From: an uncultured Prevotellaceae bacterium
GTDB taxonomy: Bacteria > Bacteroidota > Bacteroidia > Bacteroidales > Bacteroidaceae
DNA length: 52,597 nucleotides
Reading direction: 5' to 3'
Assembly (NCBI GenBank): GCA_900316575.1
Contig: ONDJ01000014.1
Span: 1-52,597 of the forward strand
This document shows, one piece after another, positions 1 to 7,450 of this stretch (positions within the stretch are counted from its first letter, which is position 1; the number at the start of each line of letters is the position of its first letter). A program made the position numbers and the translations under genes. The notes below the pieces were generated by a model that ran no database searches, was not told the origin of the DNA, and saw nothing but the letters and a program-made list of their open reading frames with translations.

Positions 1-1053
1 TACTTTGAATAGTTCGTCGTATTCTTTGATGGTGAGGTATCCGCTCTGATAGATCAGTGGTAGCGGGTTCTCGTTCATCACGTCAATGCTGTTGAGCGTA
101 TCAGTGGTAATCTCTTCAGTCGTAATACGTTCGAGGTTGTAATCCGTCTTTTTGAGTTGGTTGACGAGTATCGTAGGCGTTCCCGTTTCAAACCAATAGT
201 CGCTGAACACTTTATAATTTAATGTGTTGATCAGGCTGAATGGATTGTAAATGCCTTCACTGCGTGGATAGAAATGATAGCCATCGAAGTTGTAGCGAAG
301 GAGTTCGTAACATTTTTCTTTGCTTATCGCTTGCGCTTTAGCCAATTCATCAACACCGCTGTCAAAGTATAGATGTAGTTCCGTCTCACTGATACCACAG
401 ATGTTGGTATATTGTGGTATGTGTGATATGTCGCTGAGATGGTTTAGATCACTGAAGACGCTAATTTTTCCGAATTTTGTTACTCCCGTGAGGAATGCAA
501 ACTGGATGAACTCGTCCATGGTTTTTAGGGCTGCATAGAACGCCTTTAGTGTTTTACGCAGCTCGTCTTGGACATCGGGTCGGTCAATGTTCTGTAGAAG
601 CGGCTTGTCGTATTCGTCCACGAGTATAACTACGCGTTTTCCTTCCTTTTCGGCAGCACGTTTAATAATACCCATGAAGCGCATGCCAGGAGTCGTTTCA
701 GTTTCAAAACTCCCATATCGCTGTTCCCATTTGGTAAGAACATCATCCAAGTATGCTTCAAGAGCTTCCGCCGTGCTGAACTTGTCCACGTTGAGGTCTA
801 AGTAAAGAACGGGATATTGCTTCCATTCTTTTTCTAAGTCGGCAATGGCTAATCCTTCGAAGAGTTCACGTTTCCCCTCAAAGTAGGCTCTGAAAGTTGA
901 GAGCAACAGGCTTTTCCCGAAGCGACGTGGTCGGCTCAGGAAGTAGTATGCCCCTTCGCTAACCAGCTTGTAAACAAGAGCAGTCTTGTCCACGTAGGTA
1001 TAACCCTCTTTGCGAAGCTTCTCAAAGTTTTGTATGCCGATAGGATATTTCAT
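1..1053 (-). CDS. AAA-ATPase-like / DUF1703 family protein (3' end beyond window)
   Basis: An open frame of 351 codons runs from an ATG at 1053 off the left edge, so the C-terminus is missing. The start reads MKYPIGIQNFEKLRKEGYTY, typical of the Bacteroidales AAA-ATPase-like family (PF09820 type). A P-loop-like RRFGKSLLLST follows at about residues 44-54 and a Walker B-like VVILVDEYDK near residue 120. Full-length relatives usually carry a PD-(D/E)XK-like nuclease region at the C-terminus, which cannot be seen here. Cellular function of the family is unclear; members are multicopy and patchily distributed in Bacteroidetes. It starts only 25 bp after the Wzc-like stop on the same strand, so it may be read through from the export operon, but a functional link is not implied. 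Family assignment is fairly secure, role is not. Confidence 0.8.
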   Translation of the reverse strand, partial: MKYPIGIQNFEKLRKEGYTYVDKTALVYKLVSEGAYYFLSRPRRFGKSLLLSTFRAYFEGKRELFEGLAIADLEKEWKQYPVLYLDLNVDKFSTAEALEAYLDDVLTKWEQRYGSFETETTPGMRFMGIIKRAAEKEGKRVVILVDEYDKPLLQNIDRPDVQDELRKTLKAFYAALKTMDEFIQFAFLTGVTKFGKISVFSDLNHLSDISHIPQYTNICGISETELHLYFDSGVDELAKAQAISKEKCYELLRYNFDGYHFYPRSEGIYNPFSLINTLNYKVFSDYWFETGTPTILVNQLKKTDYNLERITTEEITTDTLNSIDVMNENPLPLIYQSGYLTIKEYDELFKV

Positions 1054-1078
1054 CCTTTAAGAATGAACTGGAATTTTT

Positions 1079-3583
1079 TTATTTCTTTCCGCGCAATCTA
1101 TCCCAGAACTTGCGAAGCTTGGAGCGATGTTTGCGATGGTGGCGGTGCGTGTGAGTGGCTTGAGCATCATCTTCACCATAGCCGTATCCGTATCCATAGC
1201 CATAACCGTATCCATAGCCATAACCGTATCCATAGCCATAACCGTATCCGTAACCATATCCATAACCATAGTTTCCGTAGCCGTAACGCGAAGTTTCAGC
1301 CGAGCAGTCGTTAAGTACGATACACATACTTGGGTATTTCCCGCTCTGATGTGTGCGTTCCAGCTCGGGCAGGAACCTACGGTCAATTTTGCCGATTCGC
1401 ATTACGTAAATGGTTACGTCTGCCACACGTCCCACCAATGCACTATCTGCCAGTACCTGACTGGGTACGTTGTCGATGATGACAATGTCATACTTCTCTT
1501 TGAGCTCATTAATTAGTTTTTCTAACCTGTCGCCAGTGAGCAGTTCGGATGGATTAGGCGGTTTGGGACCTGCGAAGATACAGTCAACATTGCGGAAGAA
1601 GCTTTCCTTTTCAATGATGTCTTCTACGTTATCGTCTATGCCGCTGAGATATGTACTTGTGCCATGCGCGGCATGTTTGCCAAGAAGTTTTGATTGTGTA
1701 CGTTTGCGCAGGTCGGTGTCAACCAAAACGACGCGCTTGCCCATAATGGCCATGGCAGCACAAAGGTTTCGAGAAATGAAACTCTTACCTTCATTTGGTA
1801 TGGTTGACGTAAACATATACACTTTAGCATCTTTCCTTAGGAATTCAAGGTTTGTGCGTAATATACGGAACGATTCTGTTATCTGACTATGCTTCTTTTC
1901 GTCAAAGACGATGATGTCACTCTGATCCTTTTTGTCAAGCGAAGGTATTTCACCAACGAGTGGGATTGTCGTTCCTTCTTCAATGTCACGCCGTCCGCGA
2001 ACACCATTGTACCACAAGAATCGCAGTATCTGGAAACCAACAGGAATGAGTATACCGATAAGCAATGCTAGGCCATAGATCATACGACGATTTGGCGATA
2101 TAGGTGCACTGCTTCCGTATGGCGTTTCTACCACGCGGAGGTTTGCTTCGGTTACTGCCATCTGAAGGGCGTTCTCTTCGCGCTTGTTGAGCAAGTAGTT
2201 GTATAGGTTTTCCTTGATGGCTTGCTGACGGGCGATGCTTAGAGCCATTTTCTGTTTCTGTGGCATGGCAGCTATTTCGCTTTCAGCATCAACGATTTCC
2301 GAACGTGCACGATCCAAGCGCGTCTGTTCCGTGGCAATGTAATTATCCATAGACTGTATCAAAGCCTTGCGCATGGAACCCAAATTGCCGTTGATACGAT
2401 CTAAGTCAGTATTGTCGCGATGGCGACCGCCGCTATTAACTTTGATGCGGTCGCGTTCCAACATAAGGTCGTTGTAGGCTTGTATCTGTGACTGTATGGC
2501 AACATCACCCAATCCGCTGACAGCGGGGATAAGTTGGTCGTGCTTAGAGGCATCTGCAAGGTAGCCGCGCACATCTTGTGCTACAGCAATCTGAGCTTCA
2601 AGCTCAAGCGTTTTCTGTTTTGCATTGCCGCTTTGAGTTACGTATTGCTGTCCAGCGGAGTTGATGTCGAGCATACCATTGCGTTGACGGAAGTCGGCCA
2701 ACTCGCCTTCAACGCTACCCAATTCGTCGCCGATAATCTGAATACGTTGACTGATGAAACGCTCGGTGTTGACGGCTACTTTATTTTTGTCGTCAATGAT
2801 GCTTTCGGCGTACTCGTCGGTGAGTGTTTGCAGGATGCTGTCAGCTCGTTCTATGATGGGGTCTGTGCAAGTGATGCGTATGAGGCGCGTATCTTCAGCA
2901 GCGAGTGCGCTTCCAATCTCTCCCTGATACATTCCGGCTGCTCCTTCAATGCTATGACGAGTTACGATAATAGTCGTGCCGATACAGCTATTTACAAGTG
3001 GTTTGCTCTTTACGTTGATACTTCCTACAGGAGTGTTGGCTAATTGGTTGAAGTTGTATCGTTTTCCTTGCAATTCTTTGCCATTGGCCTTTGTGATTTC
3101 GTATTGCGAAGTCGAGACGATGTTTAATTCAAACGACACAGGCTGCTTGAATTGACCTGCAAATTGCACGTCAATGGGGCACGATTTGTTATATACGGGA
3201 TGGTCGCGGAAAAGTCCCTTCATTGAATAGCTCACGTCGAGTCCTAAACGTTCCACCACGCCGCGCATCAATTGATTGGTGCGGATTAGGAAAATTTCGT
3301 TTTCTACAGAACTACTTCCGCTAAGGCCACCTTGTATAAGCATGTCACCCATCACGTCGTTGCGCGAACGCGAACGATTTTCTTCCTTGATGAGCATCAC
3401 GGTAGAATGGCTGTATTGGGGCGTAATTGTGGCAATGTATGCACGTGCGATGGCGATACATGCAATGACACTGAGCACTATCCAGATCCAATTGCTGAAC
3501 AATAGTGCTACTAGGTCTTTAAGCGTTATCCCGCCATTATCTTTCGTTTTGGCAGAGGCTTCAGATTCAACGATGTATTCCAT
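1079..3583 (-). CDS. Wzc-like polysaccharide co-polymerase / BY-kinase with (YG)n tail
   Basis: This 834-aa inner-membrane protein should control chain length and export of a surface polysaccharide. An N-terminal Wzz-type domain begins with a membrane segment (about residues 30-50), followed by a large periplasmic coiled-coil region and a second membrane segment near 500-522. The cytoplasmic BY-kinase domain has Walker A TIPNEGKS (Lys600), Walker A' VVLVDTDLR and Walker B YDIVIIDN. The usual C-terminal tyrosine cluster is replaced by an almost pure Tyr-Gly run: YGYGN then about 16 YG dipeptides (residues about 766-803), followed by acidic EDD and a His/Arg/Lys-rich end. The Wza-like gene lies 55 bp upstream, the standard partner. 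The tail is presumably the autophosphorylation target; its regularity is unusual (see findings). Confidence 0.93.
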   Translation of the reverse strand: MEYIVESEASAKTKDNGGITLKDLVALLFSNWIWIVLSVIACIAIARAYIATITPQYSHSTVMLIKEENRSRSRNDVMGDMLIQGGLSGSSSVENEIFLIRTNQLMRGVVERLGLDVSYSMKGLFRDHPVYNKSCPIDVQFAGQFKQPVSFELNIVSTSQYEITKANGKELQGKRYNFNQLANTPVGSINVKSKPLVNSCIGTTIIVTRHSIEGAAGMYQGEIGSALAAEDTRLIRITCTDPIIERADSILQTLTDEYAESIIDDKNKVAVNTERFISQRIQIIGDELGSVEGELADFRQRNGMLDINSAGQQYVTQSGNAKQKTLELEAQIAVAQDVRGYLADASKHDQLIPAVSGLGDVAIQSQIQAYNDLMLERDRIKVNSGGRHRDNTDLDRINGNLGSMRKALIQSMDNYIATEQTRLDRARSEIVDAESEIAAMPQKQKMALSIARQQAIKENLYNYLLNKREENALQMAVTEANLRVVETPYGSSAPISPNRRMIYGLALLIGILIPVGFQILRFLWYNGVRGRRDIEEGTTIPLVGEIPSLDKKDQSDIIVFDEKKHSQITESFRILRTNLEFLRKDAKVYMFTSTIPNEGKSFISRNLCAAMAIMGKRVVLVDTDLRKRTQSKLLGKHAAHGTSTYLSGIDDNVEDIIEKESFFRNVDCIFAGPKPPNPSELLTGDRLEKLINELKEKYDIVIIDNVPSQVLADSALVGRVADVTIYVMRIGKIDRRFLPELERTHQSGKYPSMCIVLNDCSAETSRYGYGNYGYGYGYGYGYGYGYGYGYGYGYGYGYGYGYGEDDAQATHTHRHHRKHRSKLRKFWDRLRGKK
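1176..1288 (-). repeat. Tandem repeat encoding the (YG)n kinase tail
   Basis: Low-complexity DNA inside the Wzc-like gene alternates Tyr (ata/gta on the plus strand) and Gly (acc/gcc/tcc) codons. A perfect 18-bp unit, atagccataaccgtatcc on the plus strand, occurs three times in tandem at 1196-1213, 1214-1231 and 1232-1249, flanked by degenerate copies. Because 18 and its 6-bp sub-units are multiples of three, slippage would change tail length without breaking the frame. Confidence 0.9.
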
Positions 3584-3638
3584 TTAATATAAAGGATAAG
3601 CTGTGATAATGAATGTTATTCTTTGTTCCTTGGAAAAT

Positions 3639-4418
3639 TTACTTGGTAAAGACAAGAATGAGTGCAAGTACCCCCGACACGACACCGATCACAGAACTGA
3701 TCGCGCCTATTGTAGAAAGGGTAGAACTGCCTTGTACGCGTACAGAGTTGTTGGGTTTGACATACACCACGTCATTTTGCTGCAAGTAGTATGCAGGCGA
3801 TTTAAACACGTCTTCGCTCTGTGTTAGATCCACATAGTATGCCGAGCGTATGCCGCCGTTTTCGCGCACCACCAAGATACTATCACGGCGTGCTGTTGCA
3901 GGCAAGTCGCCAGCGCGACTAAGGGCTTCTAACAATGTCAGTCGTTGGCCGTCGGCTTCTACTACACCAGGATTTTTCACTTCGCCCATGACGCTTACGC
4001 GGAAGTTGGCCAGTGTTACATTCACAGTGGGCTCTTCCATATCGCCAAGAGCTATGATGCGGGCTGCAACCATCTTTTCAATTTCCGAAGTGGTCTTTCC
4101 TGCTACGTTAAGTTCGCCAATGAGTGGTACATTGATCGTGCCGTTGTCGCTTACTATAAAGCCTGAATTCTGATTACCTCCGCTTTGTACCGATCCGAGT
4201 TGTGCCACATTCTGATAGTGTTTCACTTGCTCATCATTATAGCCCGATACACTTATATATAGGCGGTCGGACGGCTTGATGCGCACAATGTAGTTGTCGG
4301 CGATACGCTGCGGTTGATTCACTAAGTCTTCGCTTCCTTGTAGGTAAATAATCTTGCGCGTAGGGACGCACGATGTCAACACAAGAGCGACAAACAGAAC
4401 TGCTGTGAGTTTCTTCAT
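3639..4418 (-). CDS. Wza/BexD-like polysaccharide export lipoprotein
   Basis: The 259-aa product begins MKKLTAVLFVALVLTSC, an SPII signal with lipobox LTSC, which is why the start at 4418 is preferred over in-frame upstream ATGs. A Poly_export (PES) domain follows (IKPSDRLYISVSGYND..., then GTINVPLIGELNVAGKTTSEIEKMV), then an SLBB-like domain (VNVTLANFRVSVMGEVKNPGVV... LTLLEALSRAGDL). A hydrophobic stretch near the C-terminus (IGAISSVIGVVSGVLALILVF) is a membrane anchor often seen in Bacteroidetes homologues. It should form or feed the outer-membrane polysaccharide channel with the Wzc-like protein 55 bp downstream. A long untranslated leader precedes it. Confidence 0.9.
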   Translation of the reverse strand: MKKLTAVLFVALVLTSCVPTRKIIYLQGSEDLVNQPQRIADNYIVRIKPSDRLYISVSGYNDEQVKHYQNVAQLGSVQSGGNQNSGFIVSDNGTINVPLIGELNVAGKTTSEIEKMVAARIIALGDMEEPTVNVTLANFRVSVMGEVKNPGVVEADGQRLTLLEALSRAGDLPATARRDSILVVRENGGIRSAYYVDLTQSEDVFKSPAYYLQQNDVVYVKPNNSVRVQGSSTLSTIGAISSVIGVVSGVLALILVFTK

Positions 4419-4767
4419 GATGTATGTGTATGGATAACGTTGCGCTAAATACGCAACAATTTTTAATAATCTTAAAGAGTGTGAGAAGGGAATAAAGGCT
4501 AACAAAGGGTTTGAAGTGATCGTATGGATCCGCCTTTTGTTCAGATTTGCATTTGTGCTGTTGTTATGACCTTGATGAATGAACTCCTGTGTACCTTGTT
4601 GTGCAATTTCTTTTGTTTTATGGCACAATTTTCCCTCGCCGCCATGCTTGATATTTAGCGACTTATAAGGAATTTGCGTTAAGGTTCGGAGTTACCACGC
4701 AGGTCAGCACGAGGGAAATAATTCCCGCTGCACACAAAAACGCTTTCACTTCAACGCCGCAAAAATA
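4419..4767 (-). promoter_or_regulatory. Promoter (-7 box) and about 335-nt leader of the export operon
   Basis: On the minus strand TATTTTTG (4767-4760) matches the Bacteroidetes -7 box TAnnTTTG; no clear TTTG lies at the -33 distance. If used, transcription begins near 4753 and leaves about 335 nt before the Wza-like ATG. No other TAnnTTTG was seen closer. A small perfect hairpin (GGGAA/TTCCC, 4713-4726) lies early in this leader. No convincing gene was found in the gap. Confidence 0.45.
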
Positions 4768-4815
4768 ATGATTTGTGCCGAAAAGTATGCTCCTTTCGTT
4801 AAATTTTGTTGAAAC

Positions 4816-4857
4816 AAAAAAAACAGTGGGCAAAAGACGAATTTCTTTTGCCCACTG
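4816..4857 (-). terminator. Intrinsic terminator of the serine palmitoyltransferase gene
   Basis: A perfect 14-bp stem (cagtgggcaaaaga at 4824-4837 with its complement at 4844-4857, 6-nt loop) is followed on the minus strand by a T-rich tract (4823-4816). It lies 34 bp past the SPT stop codon. Confidence 0.85.
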
Positions 4858-4890
4858 CATTTAGCTTATAATCGCCGTGTGCGATGAGAT

Positions 4891-6078
4891 TTACAGCACG
4901 CCCAATTGCTTGAAGACTTTGGTCAGTTTTTCCACGGCGGTATCTACTTGTTCTTTGGTGTGTGTGGCCATCAGCGCAACGCGTACAAGCGTGTCTTGGG
5001 GCGCGCAAGCCGGTGGAATGACGGGGTTGATGAAGATTCCTTCGTCGAAAGCCATTTTTGTGGCATAGAAAGTTTTTTCCATATCACGCACATAGAGTGG
5101 AATGATAGGGCTTTCGGTTTCTCCGATCTCAAATCCTGCCGCTTTGAACTTTTCTAGTGCGTAGCGGGTCACTTTCCAGAGGCGCTCAATGCGCTCGGGT
5201 TCTTGTTGGATGATGTGCAATGCTTCCATGGCACTGGCTGTGGCTGCTGGGGTGTCGCTGGCCGAGAAGATATAAGTGCGAGCATTGTGGCGTAGATAGT
5301 TGATAATGATGCTATCGGCGGCAATAAAGCCTCCGATGCTGGCAAGCGATTTGCTGAAAGTGCCCATAATCAAGTCAACTTCGTCGGTCAAGCCGAAGTG
5401 GTCGCATACGCCTCGTCCCTGGCGACCAAAGACGCCAATGCCATGTGCTTCGTCAACCATGATTGACACATTCTTATACTTGCGTTTCAGGGCTACGATT
5501 TCGGGCAGCTTCGCTAAGTCGCCTTCCATGGAGAAGACACCATCTACGACTATGAGTTTGATGACATTTTCGGGCAGCTTGGCCAATTTCTGTTCCAAAT
5601 CGGCCATATCGTTGTGCTTATATTTTAGTGCTTGGCTGAAGCTGAGCCGTCTGCCGTCAACGATCGATGCATGATCGCGGTCGTCGCAGAGGATGTAATC
5701 GTTCTTACCCGTGAGACAAGGGATTACACCTGCATTGACACTGAAACCTGTACTGAAGCAAAGGGCTTCGTCTTTGCCCACAAAGTCGGCAAGTTCTTTT
5801 TCGAGCTGTACGTGGATGTCTAATGTGCCGTTGAGAAAACGACTACCGGCACAGCCTGCACCATACTGCCTAAGTGCTTTAACGCCAGCCTCAATAACTC
5901 GGTCGTCGCCCGTGAGACCTGTGTAGGCATTGGAGCCAAACATGAGTACTCGGTGTCCTCCCATTTCAACTTCGGTGCCTTGCTTTCCGTCTATCTCACG
6001 GAAGTAGGGATATACGTCTAATTTTTTCACACGCTGTGGAAGGTCGTATTTGGCGAGACGTTCTTGAAGTAAATTCAT
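4891..6078 (-). CDS. spt: Serine palmitoyltransferase (alpha-oxoamine synthase family)
   Basis: This 395-aa PLP enzyme belongs to the alpha-oxoamine synthases (KBL/BioF/SPT). The start MNLLQERLAKYDLPQ at 6078 and the segments VLMFGSNAYTGLTGD, GAGCAGSRFLNGTLDIHVQL and LCDDRDHASIVDGRRLSF match, from memory, the Bacteroides SPT type (B. thetaiotaomicron BT_0870) better than glycine C-acetyltransferase. The PLP-lysine motif is MGTFSKSLASIGGF and the Asp of IMVDEAHGIGVFG binds the cofactor. It would condense serine with an acyl-CoA to 3-ketosphinganine, the first step of sphingolipid synthesis. A longer in-frame start exists at 6111 but the family begins at MNLL. It diverges from a lipid kinase gene and has its own promoter and terminator. 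KBL/BioF remain less likely alternatives. Confidence 0.88.
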   Translation of the reverse strand: MNLLQERLAKYDLPQRVKKLDVYPYFREIDGKQGTEVEMGGHRVLMFGSNAYTGLTGDDRVIEAGVKALRQYGAGCAGSRFLNGTLDIHVQLEKELADFVGKDEALCFSTGFSVNAGVIPCLTGKNDYILCDDRDHASIVDGRRLSFSQALKYKHNDMADLEQKLAKLPENVIKLIVVDGVFSMEGDLAKLPEIVALKRKYKNVSIMVDEAHGIGVFGRQGRGVCDHFGLTDEVDLIMGTFSKSLASIGGFIAADSIIINYLRHNARTYIFSASDTPAATASAMEALHIIQQEPERIERLWKVTRYALEKFKAAGFEIGETESPIIPLYVRDMEKTFYATKMAFDEGIFINPVIPPACAPQDTLVRVALMATHTKEQVDTAVEKLTKVFKQLGVL

Positions 6079-6167
6079 CTTGAATGAGTTGATTTCGTGT
6101 TTGTTGCACATGGCGCATAGCCTGTTCTTGGCAGCCTTGTGCGCGTCTTAATTACCTAAAATCGCGG

Positions 6168-6175
6168 CAAAAGTA
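6168..6175 (-). promoter_or_regulatory. -7 promoter box for SPT
   Basis: Minus-strand TACTTTTG exactly matches TAnnTTTG about 90 bp upstream of the SPT start, within the common 'ggcaaaagtac' context. No obvious -33 TTTG at the ideal spacing. Confidence 0.6.
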
Positions 6176-6366
6176 CACAAACAATTCATAACGCTCTCAC
6201 TTTTCTTGAGAAAAATTGCACAAAAAACCCAACTTTGGGCAATGGTTTTGAAACTCGGCTTGCTAAACGTGCTTAAAGTTGCACCGAAAAAGCCCTTTTG
6301 TGTGCCTGTTTTGGACCAAATAGTTAGAAAACCCAACATTTTTTATTCGGTTTACGTGCTTTGCCT

Positions 6367-6374
6367 TACTTTTG
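6367..6374 (+). promoter_or_regulatory. -7 promoter box for the lipid kinase operon
   Basis: TACTTTTG matches TAnnTTTG and ends only 8 bp before the chosen ATG at 6383, implying a nearly leaderless transcript. It argues against the in-frame start at 6206, which lies upstream of the box. Confidence 0.55.
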
Positions 6375-6382
6375 CCAATGAA

Positions 6383-7399
6383 ATGCAAAAGAAGACTGCG
6401 CTTTTTGTTATAAATCCCATTAGTGGCACCGTTCGCAAAAACCGCGTGCGAGAGATTATTGAGCAGACTGTTGATTCTTCCGTTTTTGAATGGTCTATCT
6501 CCCTTACGGCTCATGCTGGCCACGCCACTGAAATAGCTCGTGAGGCTGCGGCTCGTCATGTTGACATTGTTGTTGCTGTTGGGGGCGATGGGACAGTGAA
6601 TGAAACGGCCTCGGGCTTGATAGGTTTTGAGACGGCTTTAGCCATAGTGCCTTGCGGTTCGGGCAATGGCCTTGCTCGTCATCTTGACTTGCCGCTTGAT
6701 GTTGCTAAAGCGGTGCGTGTTATTAATCAAGGGCTTGTGCATCGTTTGGACTATGGTCTGTGTTGCGGCAGGCCCTTTTTCTGCACTTCTGGCGTGGGCT
6801 TTGATGCATTTATTAGCAACAAGTTTGCTTCCAGCTCGCGCCGAGGGCCTATCTCTTATATGGAGAATATCCTTAAGAGTGGCTTGAGCTATAAACCTCA
6901 GGTTTACGACATTGAGGACGAGACTGGTCGTGTTATTCATAAAGCTTATGTCGTCACCTGCGCCAATGCTTCGCAATATGGCAACAATGCCTATATTGCT
7001 CCGAGTGCTTCAATGAAGGACGGGCTACTCGATATTGTGCTTATTGAGCCTTTCAATGCGCTCCAGGCTCCGCAAATAGCCCTGCAGATGTTCAATAAGA
7101 CCTTGCCTGAAAACAGCCACGTTAAGACTTTTCGTGCTGCCAAAGTGACCATACGCCGCCGGCAACCAGGTGTTTGTCATGTTGATGGCGACCCCTTTGA
7201 TGCAGGTCGCGAAATTGTGGTTGAACTTGTTCACAAAGGCATTAACGTCGTAGTAAATCCCAATGCCCACGCGCCTCGTTTGACGCTCCACAGCATTCTT
7301 TCAGAGCCTTATGATAGTTGGCGCAAACTAAATCGCACCCTTTGGCAGCAAAGTCTCAAAGGGATACGCTCGCTGACAGGCGTGAATGGTGAGAAGTAG
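6383..7399 (+). CDS. Diacylglycerol/sphingoid-type lipid kinase
   Basis: The 338-aa product starts MQKKTALFVINPISGT, typical of the DAGK catalytic family (DgkB/YegS/sphingosine kinase). The nucleotide-binding motif VVAVGGDGTVNE lies near residue 70 and PCGSGNGLARHLDLPLD near 95, with the late DGDPFDAGREIVVEL strand. It would phosphorylate a lipid with a free hydroxyl using ATP at the inner face of the membrane. Substrate cannot be read from sequence; the neighbouring, divergently transcribed SPT makes a sphingoid base or ceramide plausible, diacylglycerol equally so. nadE follows after 51 bp and a Fur-family gene after that, probably one transcript. Confidence 0.85.
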   Translation: MQKKTALFVINPISGTVRKNRVREIIEQTVDSSVFEWSISLTAHAGHATEIAREAAARHVDIVVAVGGDGTVNETASGLIGFETALAIVPCGSGNGLARHLDLPLDVAKAVRVINQGLVHRLDYGLCCGRPFFCTSGVGFDAFISNKFASSSRRGPISYMENILKSGLSYKPQVYDIEDETGRVIHKAYVVTCANASQYGNNAYIAPSASMKDGLLDIVLIEPFNALQAPQIALQMFNKTLPENSHVKTFRAAKVTIRRRQPGVCHVDGDPFDAGREIVVELVHKGINVVVNPNAHAPRLTLHSILSEPYDSWRKLNRTLWQQSLKGIRSLTGVNGEK

Positions 7400-7450
7400 G
7401 CAGTTTAGCCTACGTTGTTCCTGATAGTAACCTATACCTTATATAATATT

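Noticed and set aside
1057-1516. Overlapping open frames on both strands through the Wzc tail
   Set aside because: They arise from the repetitive Tyr-Gly codons; their proteins (His-Asn-Arg or Val-Ser-Ile repeats) are shadows of the kinase tail.
4419-4628. Longer N-terminus for the Wza-like lipoprotein
   Set aside because: The extension would put 70 residues before a standard SPII signal peptide.
4663-4860. 65-codon frame on the minus strand
   Set aside because: It runs through the SPT terminator hairpin and across the export promoter and has no recognisable protein features.
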